This document shows positions 56,060-64,000 of a stretch of DNA of 64,000 bases, piece after piece. Numbering within the stretch: position 1 is the stretch's first letter; each line of letters opens with the position of its first letter. Location of the stretch: positions 1 to 64,000 of the forward strand of contig CALPRQ020000002.1 of the NCBI GenBank assembly GCA_943326015.2, in the 5' to 3' direction. Below the pieces are notes generated by a model. It saw only the letters and a list, made by a program, of their open reading frames with translations, was not told where the DNA came from and searched no databases. Position numbers and translations under genes: made by a program. Source of the DNA: Chitinophaga pinensis. Lineage in GTDB: Bacteria > Pseudomonadota > Gammaproteobacteria > Burkholderiales > Burkholderiaceae_C.

Positions 56060-57541
56060 ATGAAAGATCCGCTCGACCGACTGCAAGACTCCAGCCTGCT
56101 CAAGACCGATGCCTTCATCGCCGGCCAGTGGATCGCGGGCAACTCGCGCTTCGACGTGCATGACCCGGCGACCGGCCGCAAGCTGGCTGACGTCGCCAAT
56201 CTGGGACCGACCGAGGCCGAAGCCGCCATCGCCGCCGCCAATGCCGCCTGGCCCGCCTGGAAGAACAAGACCGCCAAGGAACGCAGCCAGATCCTGCGCC
56301 GCTGGTACGACTTGCTGCTGGCGCACCAGGAGGACCTGGCGACGCTGATGACGGCCGAGCAGGGCAAGCCGCTGGCCGAGACGCGCGGCGAGGTCGCCTA
56401 CGGCGCCAGCTTCGTCGAGTGGTACGCCGAGGAAGCCAAGCGCGTCAATGGCGAAACCCTGCCCCAGTTCGACAACAACCGGCGCCTGCTGGTGCTCAAG
56501 CAGCCAATCGGCGTCTGCGCCGCGATCACGCCCTGGAACTTTCCGCTCGCGATGATCACGCGCAAGGTCGCGCCGGCACTGGCCGCCGGCTGCCCGGTCG
56601 TGATCAAGCCGGCCGAACTGACGCCGCTGACCGCGCTGGCTGCGGCCGAACTCGCGCGCCGTGCCGGCATCCCGGACGGCGTGCTCAATGTCATCACCGC
56701 CGACGCCGAAAACTCGATCGCGGTCGGCCAGGTGCTGTGCGCCAGCGACATCGTGCGGCATCTGAGCTTCACCGGTTCGACCGGGGTCGGCCGCCTGCTG
56801 ATGGCGCAATGCGCGCCGACGGTCAAGAAGCTCGCGCTCGAGCTCGGCGGCAACGCGCCCTTCATCGTGTTTGACGACGCCGACATCGACTCGGCGGTCG
56901 AGGGCGCCTTCGCCAGCAAGTACCGCAACGCCGGCCAGACCTGCGTCTGCTCCAACCGGATCTACGTGCAGAACAGCGTCTATGAGGAATTCGTGCAGAA
57001 ATTCACCGCCAGGGTGGCCACAGCCAAGGTCGGCAATGGCTTTGACGAAGGTGTCAACCAGGGGCCGCTGATCGAGGAAGCCGCCTTGCAGAAGGTGCAG
57101 CGCCATGTCGATGACGCGCTCGCCAAGGGTGCGCGACTGCTCGTCGGCGGCAAGCGCCTGGACGACCTGGGTAGCGGCCAGTTCTTCGAGCCGACCGTGG
57201 TGGCCGATGCCACGGCCGAGATGCTGTGCGCGCGCGAGGAAACCTTTGGTCCCTTCGCGCCGGTGTTCCGTTTCCACACCGAGCAGGAGGCGATCGACGC
57301 CGCCAACGCCACCGAGTTCGGCCTGGCCAGCTATTTCTACAGCCGCGACATCGGCCGCATCTACCGGGTTTCCGAGGCACTGGAATACGGCATGGTCGGC
57401 ATCAACGTCGGCATCCTGGCGACCGAGCATGTGCCGTTTGGCGGCGTCAAGCAGTCGGGCCTGGGCCGCGAGGGCTCGCATTTCGGCATGGACGACTATG
57501 TCGAGATCAAGTACCTCTGCATCGGCGACATCCTGAAGTGA
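56060..57541 (+). CDS. gabD: NAD(P)-dependent succinate-semialdehyde dehydrogenase
   Basis: The 493-residue aldehyde dehydrogenase has the catalytic Glu in LELGGNAPFIVFDDAD, the catalytic Cys in NAGQTCVCSNR and the C-terminal PFGGVKQSGLGREGSHFGMDDYVEIKY motif typical of GabD. It oxidises succinate semialdehyde to succinate. The start is close to a repeat copy, and only a weak ribosome site is visible. It ends 31 bp before tRNA-Gly. Confidence 0.92.
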   Translation: MKDPLDRLQDSSLLKTDAFIAGQWIAGNSRFDVHDPATGRKLADVANLGPTEAEAAIAAANAAWPAWKNKTAKERSQILRRWYDLLLAHQEDLATLMTAEQGKPLAETRGEVAYGASFVEWYAEEAKRVNGETLPQFDNNRRLLVLKQPIGVCAAITPWNFPLAMITRKVAPALAAGCPVVIKPAELTPLTALAAAELARRAGIPDGVLNVITADAENSIAVGQVLCASDIVRHLSFTGSTGVGRLLMAQCAPTVKKLALELGGNAPFIVFDDADIDSAVEGAFASKYRNAGQTCVCSNRIYVQNSVYEEFVQKFTARVATAKVGNGFDEGVNQGPLIEEAALQKVQRHVDDALAKGARLLVGGKRLDDLGSGQFFEPTVVADATAEMLCAREETFGPFAPVFRFHTEQEAIDAANATEFGLASYFYSRDIGRIYRVSEALEYGMVGINVGILATEHVPFGGVKQSGLGREGSHFGMDDYVEIKYLCIGDILK

Positions 57542-57572
57542 GGCGGTTTCTGCAGTAAAATAGCCACTGCAC

Positions 57573-57646
57573 GCGGGTGTAGTTCAATGGCAGAACGGCA
57601 GCTTCCCAAGCTTCATACGAGGGTTCGATTCCCTTCACCCGCTCCA
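57573..57646 (+). tRNA. tRNA-Gly (anticodon CCC)
   Basis: The 74-base gene folds as a cloverleaf: acceptor GCGGGTG/CACCCGC, D arm GTTC-AATGGC-AGAAC, anticodon loop TTCCCAA with anticodon CCC, T arm AGGGTTCGATTCCCT and encoded CCA. The anticodon stem (GCAGC/GCTTC) has one C-T mismatch where related tRNAs have a C-G pair. TAAAAT 11 bases upstream is a likely -10 box. An integrase gene lies 110 bp downstream, so the tRNA 3' half is the probable attachment site. Confidence 0.93.
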
Positions 57647-57755
57647 TTCACCATAAGTCACTGATTTCAAAAGACTTATTGGTCGACACTGGGTCATTCA
57701 ACCCACAACTCTTACTCACAAGTTGCTCAGAAAGTAGGCTCAAGGAGCCACTTTC

Positions 57756-59222
57756 ATGCGAGCACCCATGCCCCGTCTGGTCAAGGACCGTAAATCGGGC
57801 ATCTGGTTTTTCCGCTGGTCACTGCCCAAGTCGCACCAGCAAAACCTGAACCAAAAAACGCTCTACATCACCTTGCGGACCCGCGATGCGCGGCTGGCAC
57901 AATCCCATGCAGCACTGCTGAACCTGCGAGTGGAAGCCATGAAAAAAATCCCCAATCTGAATGAAGACGCCATACGCAAGCTCCTGGAAATTGACATGGA
58001 GCGCGGCATCTTTCGCGCCGACACTCCCGAAGAACAGGAGCGTGGCCTGCAAATTCTGGAAAACTTGGGACGCATCCGGGCCAGCACACCACAGCAGAAC
58101 AACGCCCCTGCCCTGCGCCGCGCTCCAGCCATGACCCCGACAAGCCCACTGTTTCGGGCCGTGGCCGACGAGCTCATTCGGGAAATCAGCCTGACGCTGA
58201 AAAAAGCCAGCGTGGACAAATACCGCAGCACCTACGATGCCTTCCGCGAGCACACTGGCAACCGTTTCGTGGAAGACATCACCCGTGCCGAAATCAAGCA
58301 CTTCAAAGACCACCTACTGAGCAATGGCATGGTGGCTCACACCATCAACGGCCATCTGGGACGGCTGCATGCCCTGTTTGAATTTGCCCTGAAGAACGGC
58401 TACATCAAGGGCGAGAACCCCGCCGCCAACCACCTGATCCCCCACTCCAAGAAGGCGATCAAGAGCCGGGACAAGTTCTACGACGACGACCTCAAGGCCA
58501 TCTACAACTGGGAAACCTACGGCCCCATGGCCATCACCCCCGACTACTTCTGGGGTCCCTTGGTCTGCCTGTTTTCGGGCATGCGCATTGAAGAATGCAC
58601 CTCACTGGAGGTCAAGAACATCAAGACGGACGATGGTGTAGTCCTCATGCACATCAAGGATGCCAAGACCCCGACCGGCATCCGGTTTGTTCCAGTGCAT
58701 TCCTTCCTCATCAAACTGGGTTTTCTGGACTATGTGGAAGAAGTGCGCAAGCTGGGGCACGAAGGGCTGTTCTGGTATCTGTCCGAAGGGGCAATGGGCA
58801 AACTGACCAACCACAACGGCACCAAGAAAAATCTCTCCCGCCATTTTTCAAAGTATCTGGACAAGGTGCAGGTCAAAGAGGACGACAACTGCTTTCACTC
58901 CCTGCGCCACACCACCATCACACGGTTCGTGGCCCGTAAGGTCAACAACAGCACCATCTACAAGTTGTCAGGCCACACCAGCGACAACTCCACTCACTTT
59001 GACTATCTTCATGACCTGCCCGTCAAGGCACTGCACGAAGCCGTGGAAGCGCTGGACTTTCACGAACTACTGGACCTTAGCAGCTTTGACTGGAAACCGT
59101 CACTAGAAAAGGTCTTGGCACGAGAGGCCAAGCGTGCACAAACCGCAGAAGGCAAGCGCCTGCGAGCAGAACGACTTGCCAGCAAAGCCATGCCAGCCAA
59201 GAAGCGGCAGACCAAGTTCTGA
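57756..59222 (+). CDS. tyrosine recombinase (site-specific integrase)
   Basis: The 488-residue protein has a short N-terminal DNA-binding part (MPRLVKDRKSGIWFFRWSLP), a core-binding helix bundle (about 135-220) and a catalytic domain. The catalytic domain shows Arg in LFSGMRIEEC, HSLRHTTITR and LSGHTSDNSTHFDYLHD (His/His and the nucleophile Tyr). AAGGAG precedes ATG 57756. Its place directly after tRNA-Gly in the same direction marks the left end of an integrated element that runs out of the window. Confidence 0.93.
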   Translation: MRAPMPRLVKDRKSGIWFFRWSLPKSHQQNLNQKTLYITLRTRDARLAQSHAALLNLRVEAMKKIPNLNEDAIRKLLEIDMERGIFRADTPEEQERGLQILENLGRIRASTPQQNNAPALRRAPAMTPTSPLFRAVADELIREISLTLKKASVDKYRSTYDAFREHTGNRFVEDITRAEIKHFKDHLLSNGMVAHTINGHLGRLHALFEFALKNGYIKGENPAANHLIPHSKKAIKSRDKFYDDDLKAIYNWETYGPMAITPDYFWGPLVCLFSGMRIEECTSLEVKNIKTDDGVVLMHIKDAKTPTGIRFVPVHSFLIKLGFLDYVEEVRKLGHEGLFWYLSEGAMGKLTNHNGTKKNLSRHFSKYLDKVQVKEDDNCFHSLRHTTITRFVARKVNNSTIYKLSGHTSDNSTHFDYLHDLPVKALHEAVEALDFHELLDLSSFDWKPSLEKVLAREAKRAQTAEGKRLRAERLASKAMPAKKRQTKF

Positions 59223-59308
59223 GGCGAAGACCCGTCTGCACCTAGGCACAAGCACAAACAACATGGCCACTGGACATCAACCTTGGCCTCACGCAAGCAA
59301 AAAATAGA

Positions 59309-62077
59309 ATGAACGCCGTAGAAATTGAAGCCGCAGTATCGGACTTGGCCGCAGAGCCCTTCAATGCGAGGGAGTTTCCATACGCCTTTTTGGCGGCGTT
59401 TGGGAACAAGGACACCACCCTGAAGAAGCTGCGCACTGGCAACAGCAATGCTTCGGACTTCCCCGGTGGCGTTCTTCAGCGCAACAACATCCACATCGCA
59501 GTTTGCGACGAAGGTAAGGTCAGTGAAACACTCACTGCGTTGCTGGCCAGCCCCGCCACCAACAAGGCCAAAGCCAAGTTCGTCTTGGCCACCGATGGCA
59601 AAGACTTTGAAGCCAAGGACTTGGTGAGCGACGAGCTGGTTGCCTGCGCCTACCAGGACTTTCCCAACCACTTCGGTTTTTTCCTGCCTCTGGCGGGCAT
59701 CTCCACCGTTCGGGAAATCAAGGACAACCCGATTGATGTTCGGGCCACGGGGCGTCTCAACAAGCTGTATGTTGAACTGCTGCGCGAAAACCCAGCATGG
59801 GCCAAGGAAGACCGCCGCAGCGACATGAACCACTTCATGGCGCGGTTGATTTTCTGCTTCTTCGCAGAAGACACGGGCATCTTCAACCGCTCAAGTGTAT
59901 TCACCCAAACGGTGGAGCAAATGAGCGAGCGCGATGGCTCCAACACCCATGAGGTGCTGGAGGTCATATTCCGTGCCATGAACATCAAGTTCAATGACAG
60001 AGCCAATGCCCTGCCACGACTGCCCAACTGGGCCGCAGTCTTCCCCTATGTGAACGGTGGACTGTTTTCAGGTAGCACAGAGGTCCCACGCTTCACACGC
60101 ATTGCCCGCACCTACCTCAGCCATGCAGCAAACCTGAACTGGAAAGAAATCAACCCCGACATTTTCGGGAGCATGATTCAGGCCGTTGCAGACGACGAAG
60201 AACGAGGCGCACTGGGCATGCACTACACCAGCGTGCCCAACATCCTGAAGGTGTTGAACCCTCTGTTTTTGGATGACCTGCGCGCACAGCTTGAAACCGC
60301 TGGGGACAACAAGGCCAAGCTGCTCAACCTGCGCAAGCGCATGGCCCGCATTCGTGTGTTTGACCCCGCATGCGGTTCAGGAAATTTTCTCGTCATCGCC
60401 TACAAGCAGATGCGCGAGATTGAAGCTGAAATCAACCGCAGACGGGGTGAAGAACACCTGCGTAGTGACATACCGCTAACCAACTTCAGGGGCATTGAGC
60501 TGCGCGACTTTCCAGCAGAAATTGCACGGTTAGCACTCATCATTGCCGAATTCCAGTGCGATGTTCTTTACCGTGGTCAGCAAGATGCACTTGCCGAGTT
60601 CCTACCCCTTAACACAGAAAACTGGATTGTCAGTGGCAACTCTCTGCGCCTAGACTGGTTAAGCATTTGCCCGCCCACAGGAACCGGCGTGAAAGTCGTA
60701 GGCGATGACCTCTTCAACACACCACTGGACCAAGCTGAAATTGACTTTGAAAACGAAGGTGGGGAAACCTACATCTGTGGCAACCCGCCTTACCTAGGTG
60801 GAAAAAAGCAAGATGACGCGCAGAAACAAGAGATGCAAGACGTAGCCAGAGGCAGGTACAACCATAAAAATCTTGACTATATCTGCGCATTTTTTACAAA
60901 AGCTGTTGAGTACATTGACCACTTTGCTAGGGTTGCATTCGTAGCGACTAGTTCAGTCAATCAGGGAATTCATGTTCCAGTCTATTGGCCGTTTGTTCTA
61001 AGCATGGGTGCCGAGCTTGAGTTTTGCTATGCGCCCTTCAAGTGGTCCAATAATGCAAAAAACAACGCTGGCGTGTATTGCACAATCCTCGGACTGTCAA
61101 GGACCGGCAGCAAAAAGAGACGGTTCATTTTCTTTGAAGCAGGCCGACGTGAGGTTGAGCGCATAAACCCGTACCTTATTGATGGAGACAACACCATCGT
61201 AGAAGGCAGGTCGTCACCTCTTTCACATCTATCAAAGATTAACACTGGAAATCAAGCATCCGATGGAGGCTACTTGATGCTTGAAAGTGAAGAAAAGGCA
61301 AAAATTGAATCACGGTGGCCGGAAAGCAAGGGGCTTTTCCGAAAGGTCAGTGGCACATCCGAATTTTTTGATGGAAGCACGCGTTGGTGTCTCTGGATTG
61401 ACGACAACGACTTACAAGTCGCCAACTCAATTCCTCCAATCAAGCAGCGGATCAACCAAGTAAGGATTTTTAGAGAGGGTGCTGGCGAGGTGGCCCAAAC
61501 ACTAGCTGACAAACCCCATCAATTCCGATACAGAAATACCCCCTCCAAATTCGGAATGATCGTCCCGCAAGTGTCAGCCGAGTCGCGCTTGTACATCCCA
61601 TGCGGAATATTTACCGATAGCCTCGTAGTCACGCACAAGGCACACGCTATCTTCTCCCCTACGCTATTAGATTTTTCAGTCTTTAACTCAAAGCTGCATT
61701 TCGTTTGGGCAAAGGCACTATCGGGGCGTTTGGGCAACGGGCTCAGTTACTCCTCAAATTTGTGCTGGAACACATTCCCAATGCCAGTACTGACAGAGCA
61801 GAATAAGTCAGACCTTATAGCTTGTGCTGAGGCGATTGTGCTGGCTCGCGAAGCACATTTTCCAGCGACGATTGCTGACCTATATGAAGTCAAAGATGGC
61901 GTAAGCCAAATGCCAGAAAATCTACGCATGGCACATGAACGCAATGATGAGGTGCTGGAGCGCATTTACATCGGGCGCCGATTCAAGAACGACACCGAGC
62001 GCTTGGAAAAGCTGTTTGACCTCTACACCAAGATGACTGCCACCGCTAGCAGCGGCAAAAAAGGGAAGAAGAAATGA
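59309..62077 (+). CDS. MmeI-like DNA adenine methyltransferase without a visible nuclease motif
   Basis: The 922-residue protein has an AdoMet motif FDPACGSGNFLV (about residue 351) and the N6-adenine motif NPPYLGG (about 491). The target-recognition region (about 600-830) is noticeably AT-rich, and an MmeI-like C-terminal helical tail follows. The N-terminal 170 residues align by eye with the MmeI-type nuclease/spacer region, but the E-x-K nuclease core is not seen, so cleavage should come from another protein. It is coupled by ATGA to an SF2 helicase. This fits the modification arm of a restriction-like defence system carried on the tRNA-Gly element. Confidence 0.85.
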   Translation: MNAVEIEAAVSDLAAEPFNAREFPYAFLAAFGNKDTTLKKLRTGNSNASDFPGGVLQRNNIHIAVCDEGKVSETLTALLASPATNKAKAKFVLATDGKDFEAKDLVSDELVACAYQDFPNHFGFFLPLAGISTVREIKDNPIDVRATGRLNKLYVELLRENPAWAKEDRRSDMNHFMARLIFCFFAEDTGIFNRSSVFTQTVEQMSERDGSNTHEVLEVIFRAMNIKFNDRANALPRLPNWAAVFPYVNGGLFSGSTEVPRFTRIARTYLSHAANLNWKEINPDIFGSMIQAVADDEERGALGMHYTSVPNILKVLNPLFLDDLRAQLETAGDNKAKLLNLRKRMARIRVFDPACGSGNFLVIAYKQMREIEAEINRRRGEEHLRSDIPLTNFRGIELRDFPAEIARLALIIAEFQCDVLYRGQQDALAEFLPLNTENWIVSGNSLRLDWLSICPPTGTGVKVVGDDLFNTPLDQAEIDFENEGGETYICGNPPYLGGKKQDDAQKQEMQDVARGRYNHKNLDYICAFFTKAVEYIDHFARVAFVATSSVNQGIHVPVYWPFVLSMGAELEFCYAPFKWSNNAKNNAGVYCTILGLSRTGSKKRRFIFFEAGRREVERINPYLIDGDNTIVEGRSSPLSHLSKINTGNQASDGGYLMLESEEKAKIESRWPESKGLFRKVSGTSEFFDGSTRWCLWIDDNDLQVANSIPPIKQRINQVRIFREGAGEVAQTLADKPHQFRYRNTPSKFGMIVPQVSAESRLYIPCGIFTDSLVVTHKAHAIFSPTLLDFSVFNSKLHFVWAKALSGRLGNGLSYSSNLCWNTFPMPVLTEQNKSDLIACAEAIVLAREAHFPATIADLYEVKDGVSQMPENLRMAHERNDEVLERIYIGRRFKNDTERLEKLFDLYTKMTATASSGKKGKKK

Positions 62078-64000
62078 GCAAGCACACGGGCAACCCGACC
62101 AACACCTACACGGTGCCATCGGTCTCAATCAAGACTGCACACACAGGAGCGTCCAACAAGGCCAACGAACTGGGTATGCGCACGATGCAGGAACGTGCCT
62201 ATGCAAAGCGTGGCGAGCAATACCTGCTGATTAAGTCGCCCCCAGCTTCGGGGAAGTCACGTGCGCTGATGTTCATTGCGCTGGACAAGCTGAACAACCA
62301 AGGGTTGAAACAGGCCATAGTCGTGGTGCCAGAGCGCTCCATCGGCAGCAGCTTTGCCGACGAACCCTTGACCCAGTTTGGCTTTTACTGGGACTGGCAG
62401 GTCGCGCCACAGTGGAACTTGTGCAATGCGCCAGGTATTGATGAGGCACGGGTGGCCAAGTCCAAGGTGGATGCCGTTCGCAAGTTCCTGAGCGCGGACG
62501 ACAAGGTGTTGGTCTGCACCCATGCCACTTTCCGCTTTGCGGTAGACGAGCTAGGCATTCAGTCTTTTGACGACCGACTGATTGCCATTGACGAGTTCCA
62601 CCACGTCTCCAGCAATCCAGACAGCATTTTGGGCAGTCAACTCACGGCCCTGATTGCCAGAGACAAGGCCCACGTGGTGGCCATGACGGGTTCATATTTC
62701 CGTGGCGACAGTGAAGCCGTGTTGTCGCCTGCTGACGAGTCCAAGTTTGAGACTGTCACCTACACCTACTACGAGCAACTGAACGGCTACACGTGGTTGA
62801 AGTCGTTGGACCTCGGCTACTTTTTCTACACGGGTCCTTATGTGGACGCCATTCACAAGGTCCTGGACCCTGCCCTCAAGACGATTGTTCACATCCCCAA
62901 TGTGAACGCACGCGAGAGCCTGAAGGACAAGCAGCGTGAAGTTGAAGAAATCATGCACGGGCTTGGCGAGTGGAAAGGCGTTGACCCGACCACTGGTTTT
63001 CACCTGATTGAAACACCCGAAGGCCGCACACTCAAGGTGGCCGACTTGGTTGACGACAGCGACGCTTCACAGCGAACCAAGGTCTTGTCTGCACTCAAGG
63101 ACCCCGCCCACAAGAACGACCGCAACCACGTTGACATCATCGTTGCGCTGGGCATGGCCAAGGAAGGTTTTGACTGGATATGGTGCGAACATGCGTTGAC
63201 TGTTGGTTATCGCAGCAGCCTTACCGAAATCGTTCAAATCATCGGCAGAGCAACACGTGACGCGCAGGGCAAGACCCGCGCCCGCTTCACCAACCTTATC
63301 GCTGAGCCTGCTGCTGACCAATCCCTTGTGACCGAAGCCGTGAACGACATGCTGAAGGCCATTTCAGCCAGTTTGCTGATGGAGCAAGTTCTTGCGCCCC
63401 GCTACGAGTTCACGCCCAAGGATGCAGGCCCCAAGGATGGCTTTGACTACGGCCCAGAAGGCTATCAGGAAGGACGCACCAATGTTGGCGTCAATGAGGC
63501 CACGGGGCAGTACCACGTGGAAATCAACGGTTTGACCACGCCCGACAGCAAGGAAGCCACCCGTATCTGCCAGGAGGACCTGAACGAGGTAATCACGACC
63601 TTTTTGCAGGACAAAACAACGCTTGAGCAAGGTCTGTTTGACAAAGAAAACGTCCTACCCCAAGAGTTGACCCAGTTGCGCATGGGAAAAATCGTGCGTG
63701 AACGCTATCCTGACCTGAGCGACGAGGACCAAGAGGCCATCCGCCAGCACGCCATAGCAGCGATGAACGTGACACAGCAAGCCAAGCTGGAAATCTCCAA
63801 GGCTACGGCAAACGGCGATGATGAGCAACAAGGCTCTACAGCCCTGCTGGATGGTGTCCGAAAGTTTGTCAACGTGCGGGACTTGGACATTGAGTTGGTG
63901 GACGCCATCAACCCGTTTGACGCCGCCTATGCGGTGCTGTCAAAGTCTATGGACGAAAAGCTGTTGCGCCAAGTTCAAGCCGCGATTGAAGCCAAAAAGG
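62074..64000 (+). CDS. SF2 (DEAD/DEAH-type) helicase, 3' end cut by the window
   Basis: The frame is open from ATG 62074 (overlapping the methyltransferase stop) to the window edge, 642 codons. Helicase motifs are visible: Walker A SPPASGKSR (about 55-63), motif II DEFH (about 173-176), TGS motif III (about 204-206), and motif VI QIIGRATRD (about 388-396). The rest has no recognisable nuclease. It probably acts with the methyltransferase as a translocase or restriction partner. A type III-like, BREX/DISARM-like or novel system are all possible; the genes right of the window would decide. Confidence 0.88.
   Translation, partial: MSKHTGNPTNTYTVPSVSIKTAHTGASNKANELGMRTMQERAYAKRGEQYLLIKSPPASGKSRALMFIALDKLNNQGLKQAIVVVPERSIGSSFADEPLTQFGFYWDWQVAPQWNLCNAPGIDEARVAKSKVDAVRKFLSADDKVLVCTHATFRFAVDELGIQSFDDRLIAIDEFHHVSSNPDSILGSQLTALIARDKAHVVAMTGSYFRGDSEAVLSPADESKFETVTYTYYEQLNGYTWLKSLDLGYFFYTGPYVDAIHKVLDPALKTIVHIPNVNARESLKDKQREVEEIMHGLGEWKGVDPTTGFHLIETPEGRTLKVADLVDDSDASQRTKVLSALKDPAHKNDRNHVDIIVALGMAKEGFDWIWCEHALTVGYRSSLTEIVQIIGRATRDAQGKTRARFTNLIAEPAADQSLVTEAVNDMLKAISASLLMEQVLAPRYEFTPKDAGPKDGFDYGPEGYQEGRTNVGVNEATGQYHVEINGLTTPDSKEATRICQEDLNEVITTFLQDKTTLEQGLFDKENVLPQELTQLRMGKIVRERYPDLSDEDQEAIRQHAIAAMNVTQQAKLEISKATANGDDEQQGSTALLDGVRKFVNVRDLDIELVDAINPFDAAYAVLSKSMDEKLLRQVQAAIEAKK

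Noticed and set aside
57573-64000. Second attachment site (repeat of the tRNA-Gly 3' end) inside the window
   Set aside because: No second copy of the tRNA 3' sequence was seen before 64000, so the element's right end lies outside.

Overview
The window is GC-rich, densely coded DNA from a betaproteobacterium. Burkholderiales, probably Comamonadaceae, is an inference from three things: a complete protocatechuate 4,5-cleavage (lig/pmd) operon in the order known from Comamonas, a grpE-dnaK-dnaJ block, and many aromatic-catabolism genes with LysR, MarR and AraC regulators. No rRNA, insertion sequence or CRISPR array was seen.

Layout. 1-9.2 kb is efflux: the end of an RbbA-type ABC ATPase/permease with its YhhJ-like partner, then a TetR repressor divergent from an outer-membrane factor/EmrA/EmrB-type tripartite pump, then a universal stress protein. 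9.2-13.1 kb is a metal-resistance unit: a CadR-type MerR regulator divergent from a CadA P-type ATPase, followed by an EamA-type exporter with a His-rich tail. 13.2-15.4 kb holds a first LigAB-type extradiol dioxygenase with a divergent LysR regulator. 15.4-22.0 kb holds a soluble double-Cache/CheW protein, an AraC regulator and a three-gene cytochrome P450 system (P450, [2Fe-2S] ferredoxin, ferredoxin reductase). 22.0-27.0 kb carries a patatin-like lipase, an AAA ATPase, an aldo/keto reductase and an SpmA-SpmB-type membrane protein. 27.0-29.5 kb holds a frameshifted DUF4347 remnant and a secreted cadherin/RTX-type protein whose 5' half is strikingly AT-rich.

29.6-36.8 kb is the protocatechuate 4,5-cleavage operon ligJ-ligK-ligI-ligA-ligB-ligC (minus strand). 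It converts protocatechuate to pyruvate plus oxaloacetate, and has a divergent LysR gene and an AEC-family carrier beside it. 37.0-45.0 kb is a second catabolic cluster: a TRAP transporter, two MarR regulators, a flavin monooxygenase, a DUF2783 protein, a VOC-family protein and fumarylacetoacetase. Its substrate cannot be read from the sequence. An enoyl-CoA hydratase, grpE-dnaK-dnaJ behind a candidate heat-shock promoter, a Zn alcohol dehydrogenase, an MBL/beta-CASP protein, a large hybrid histidine kinase and a succinate-semialdehyde dehydrogenase follow.

From 57.57 kb to the right edge lies the left end of an integrated element. It comprises tRNA-Gly, a tyrosine recombinase, an MmeI-like DNA adenine methyltransferase without a visible nuclease motif, and a translationally coupled SF2 helicase cut by the window edge. 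This is the best candidate for a poorly described (defence) system. Two other structural oddities stand out: the 3' ends of two genes are repeated on the far side of a neighbouring gene (patatin lipase; histidine kinase), which looks like gene insertion, and related GGGACAGA hairpins sit in the gaps of the lig operon.
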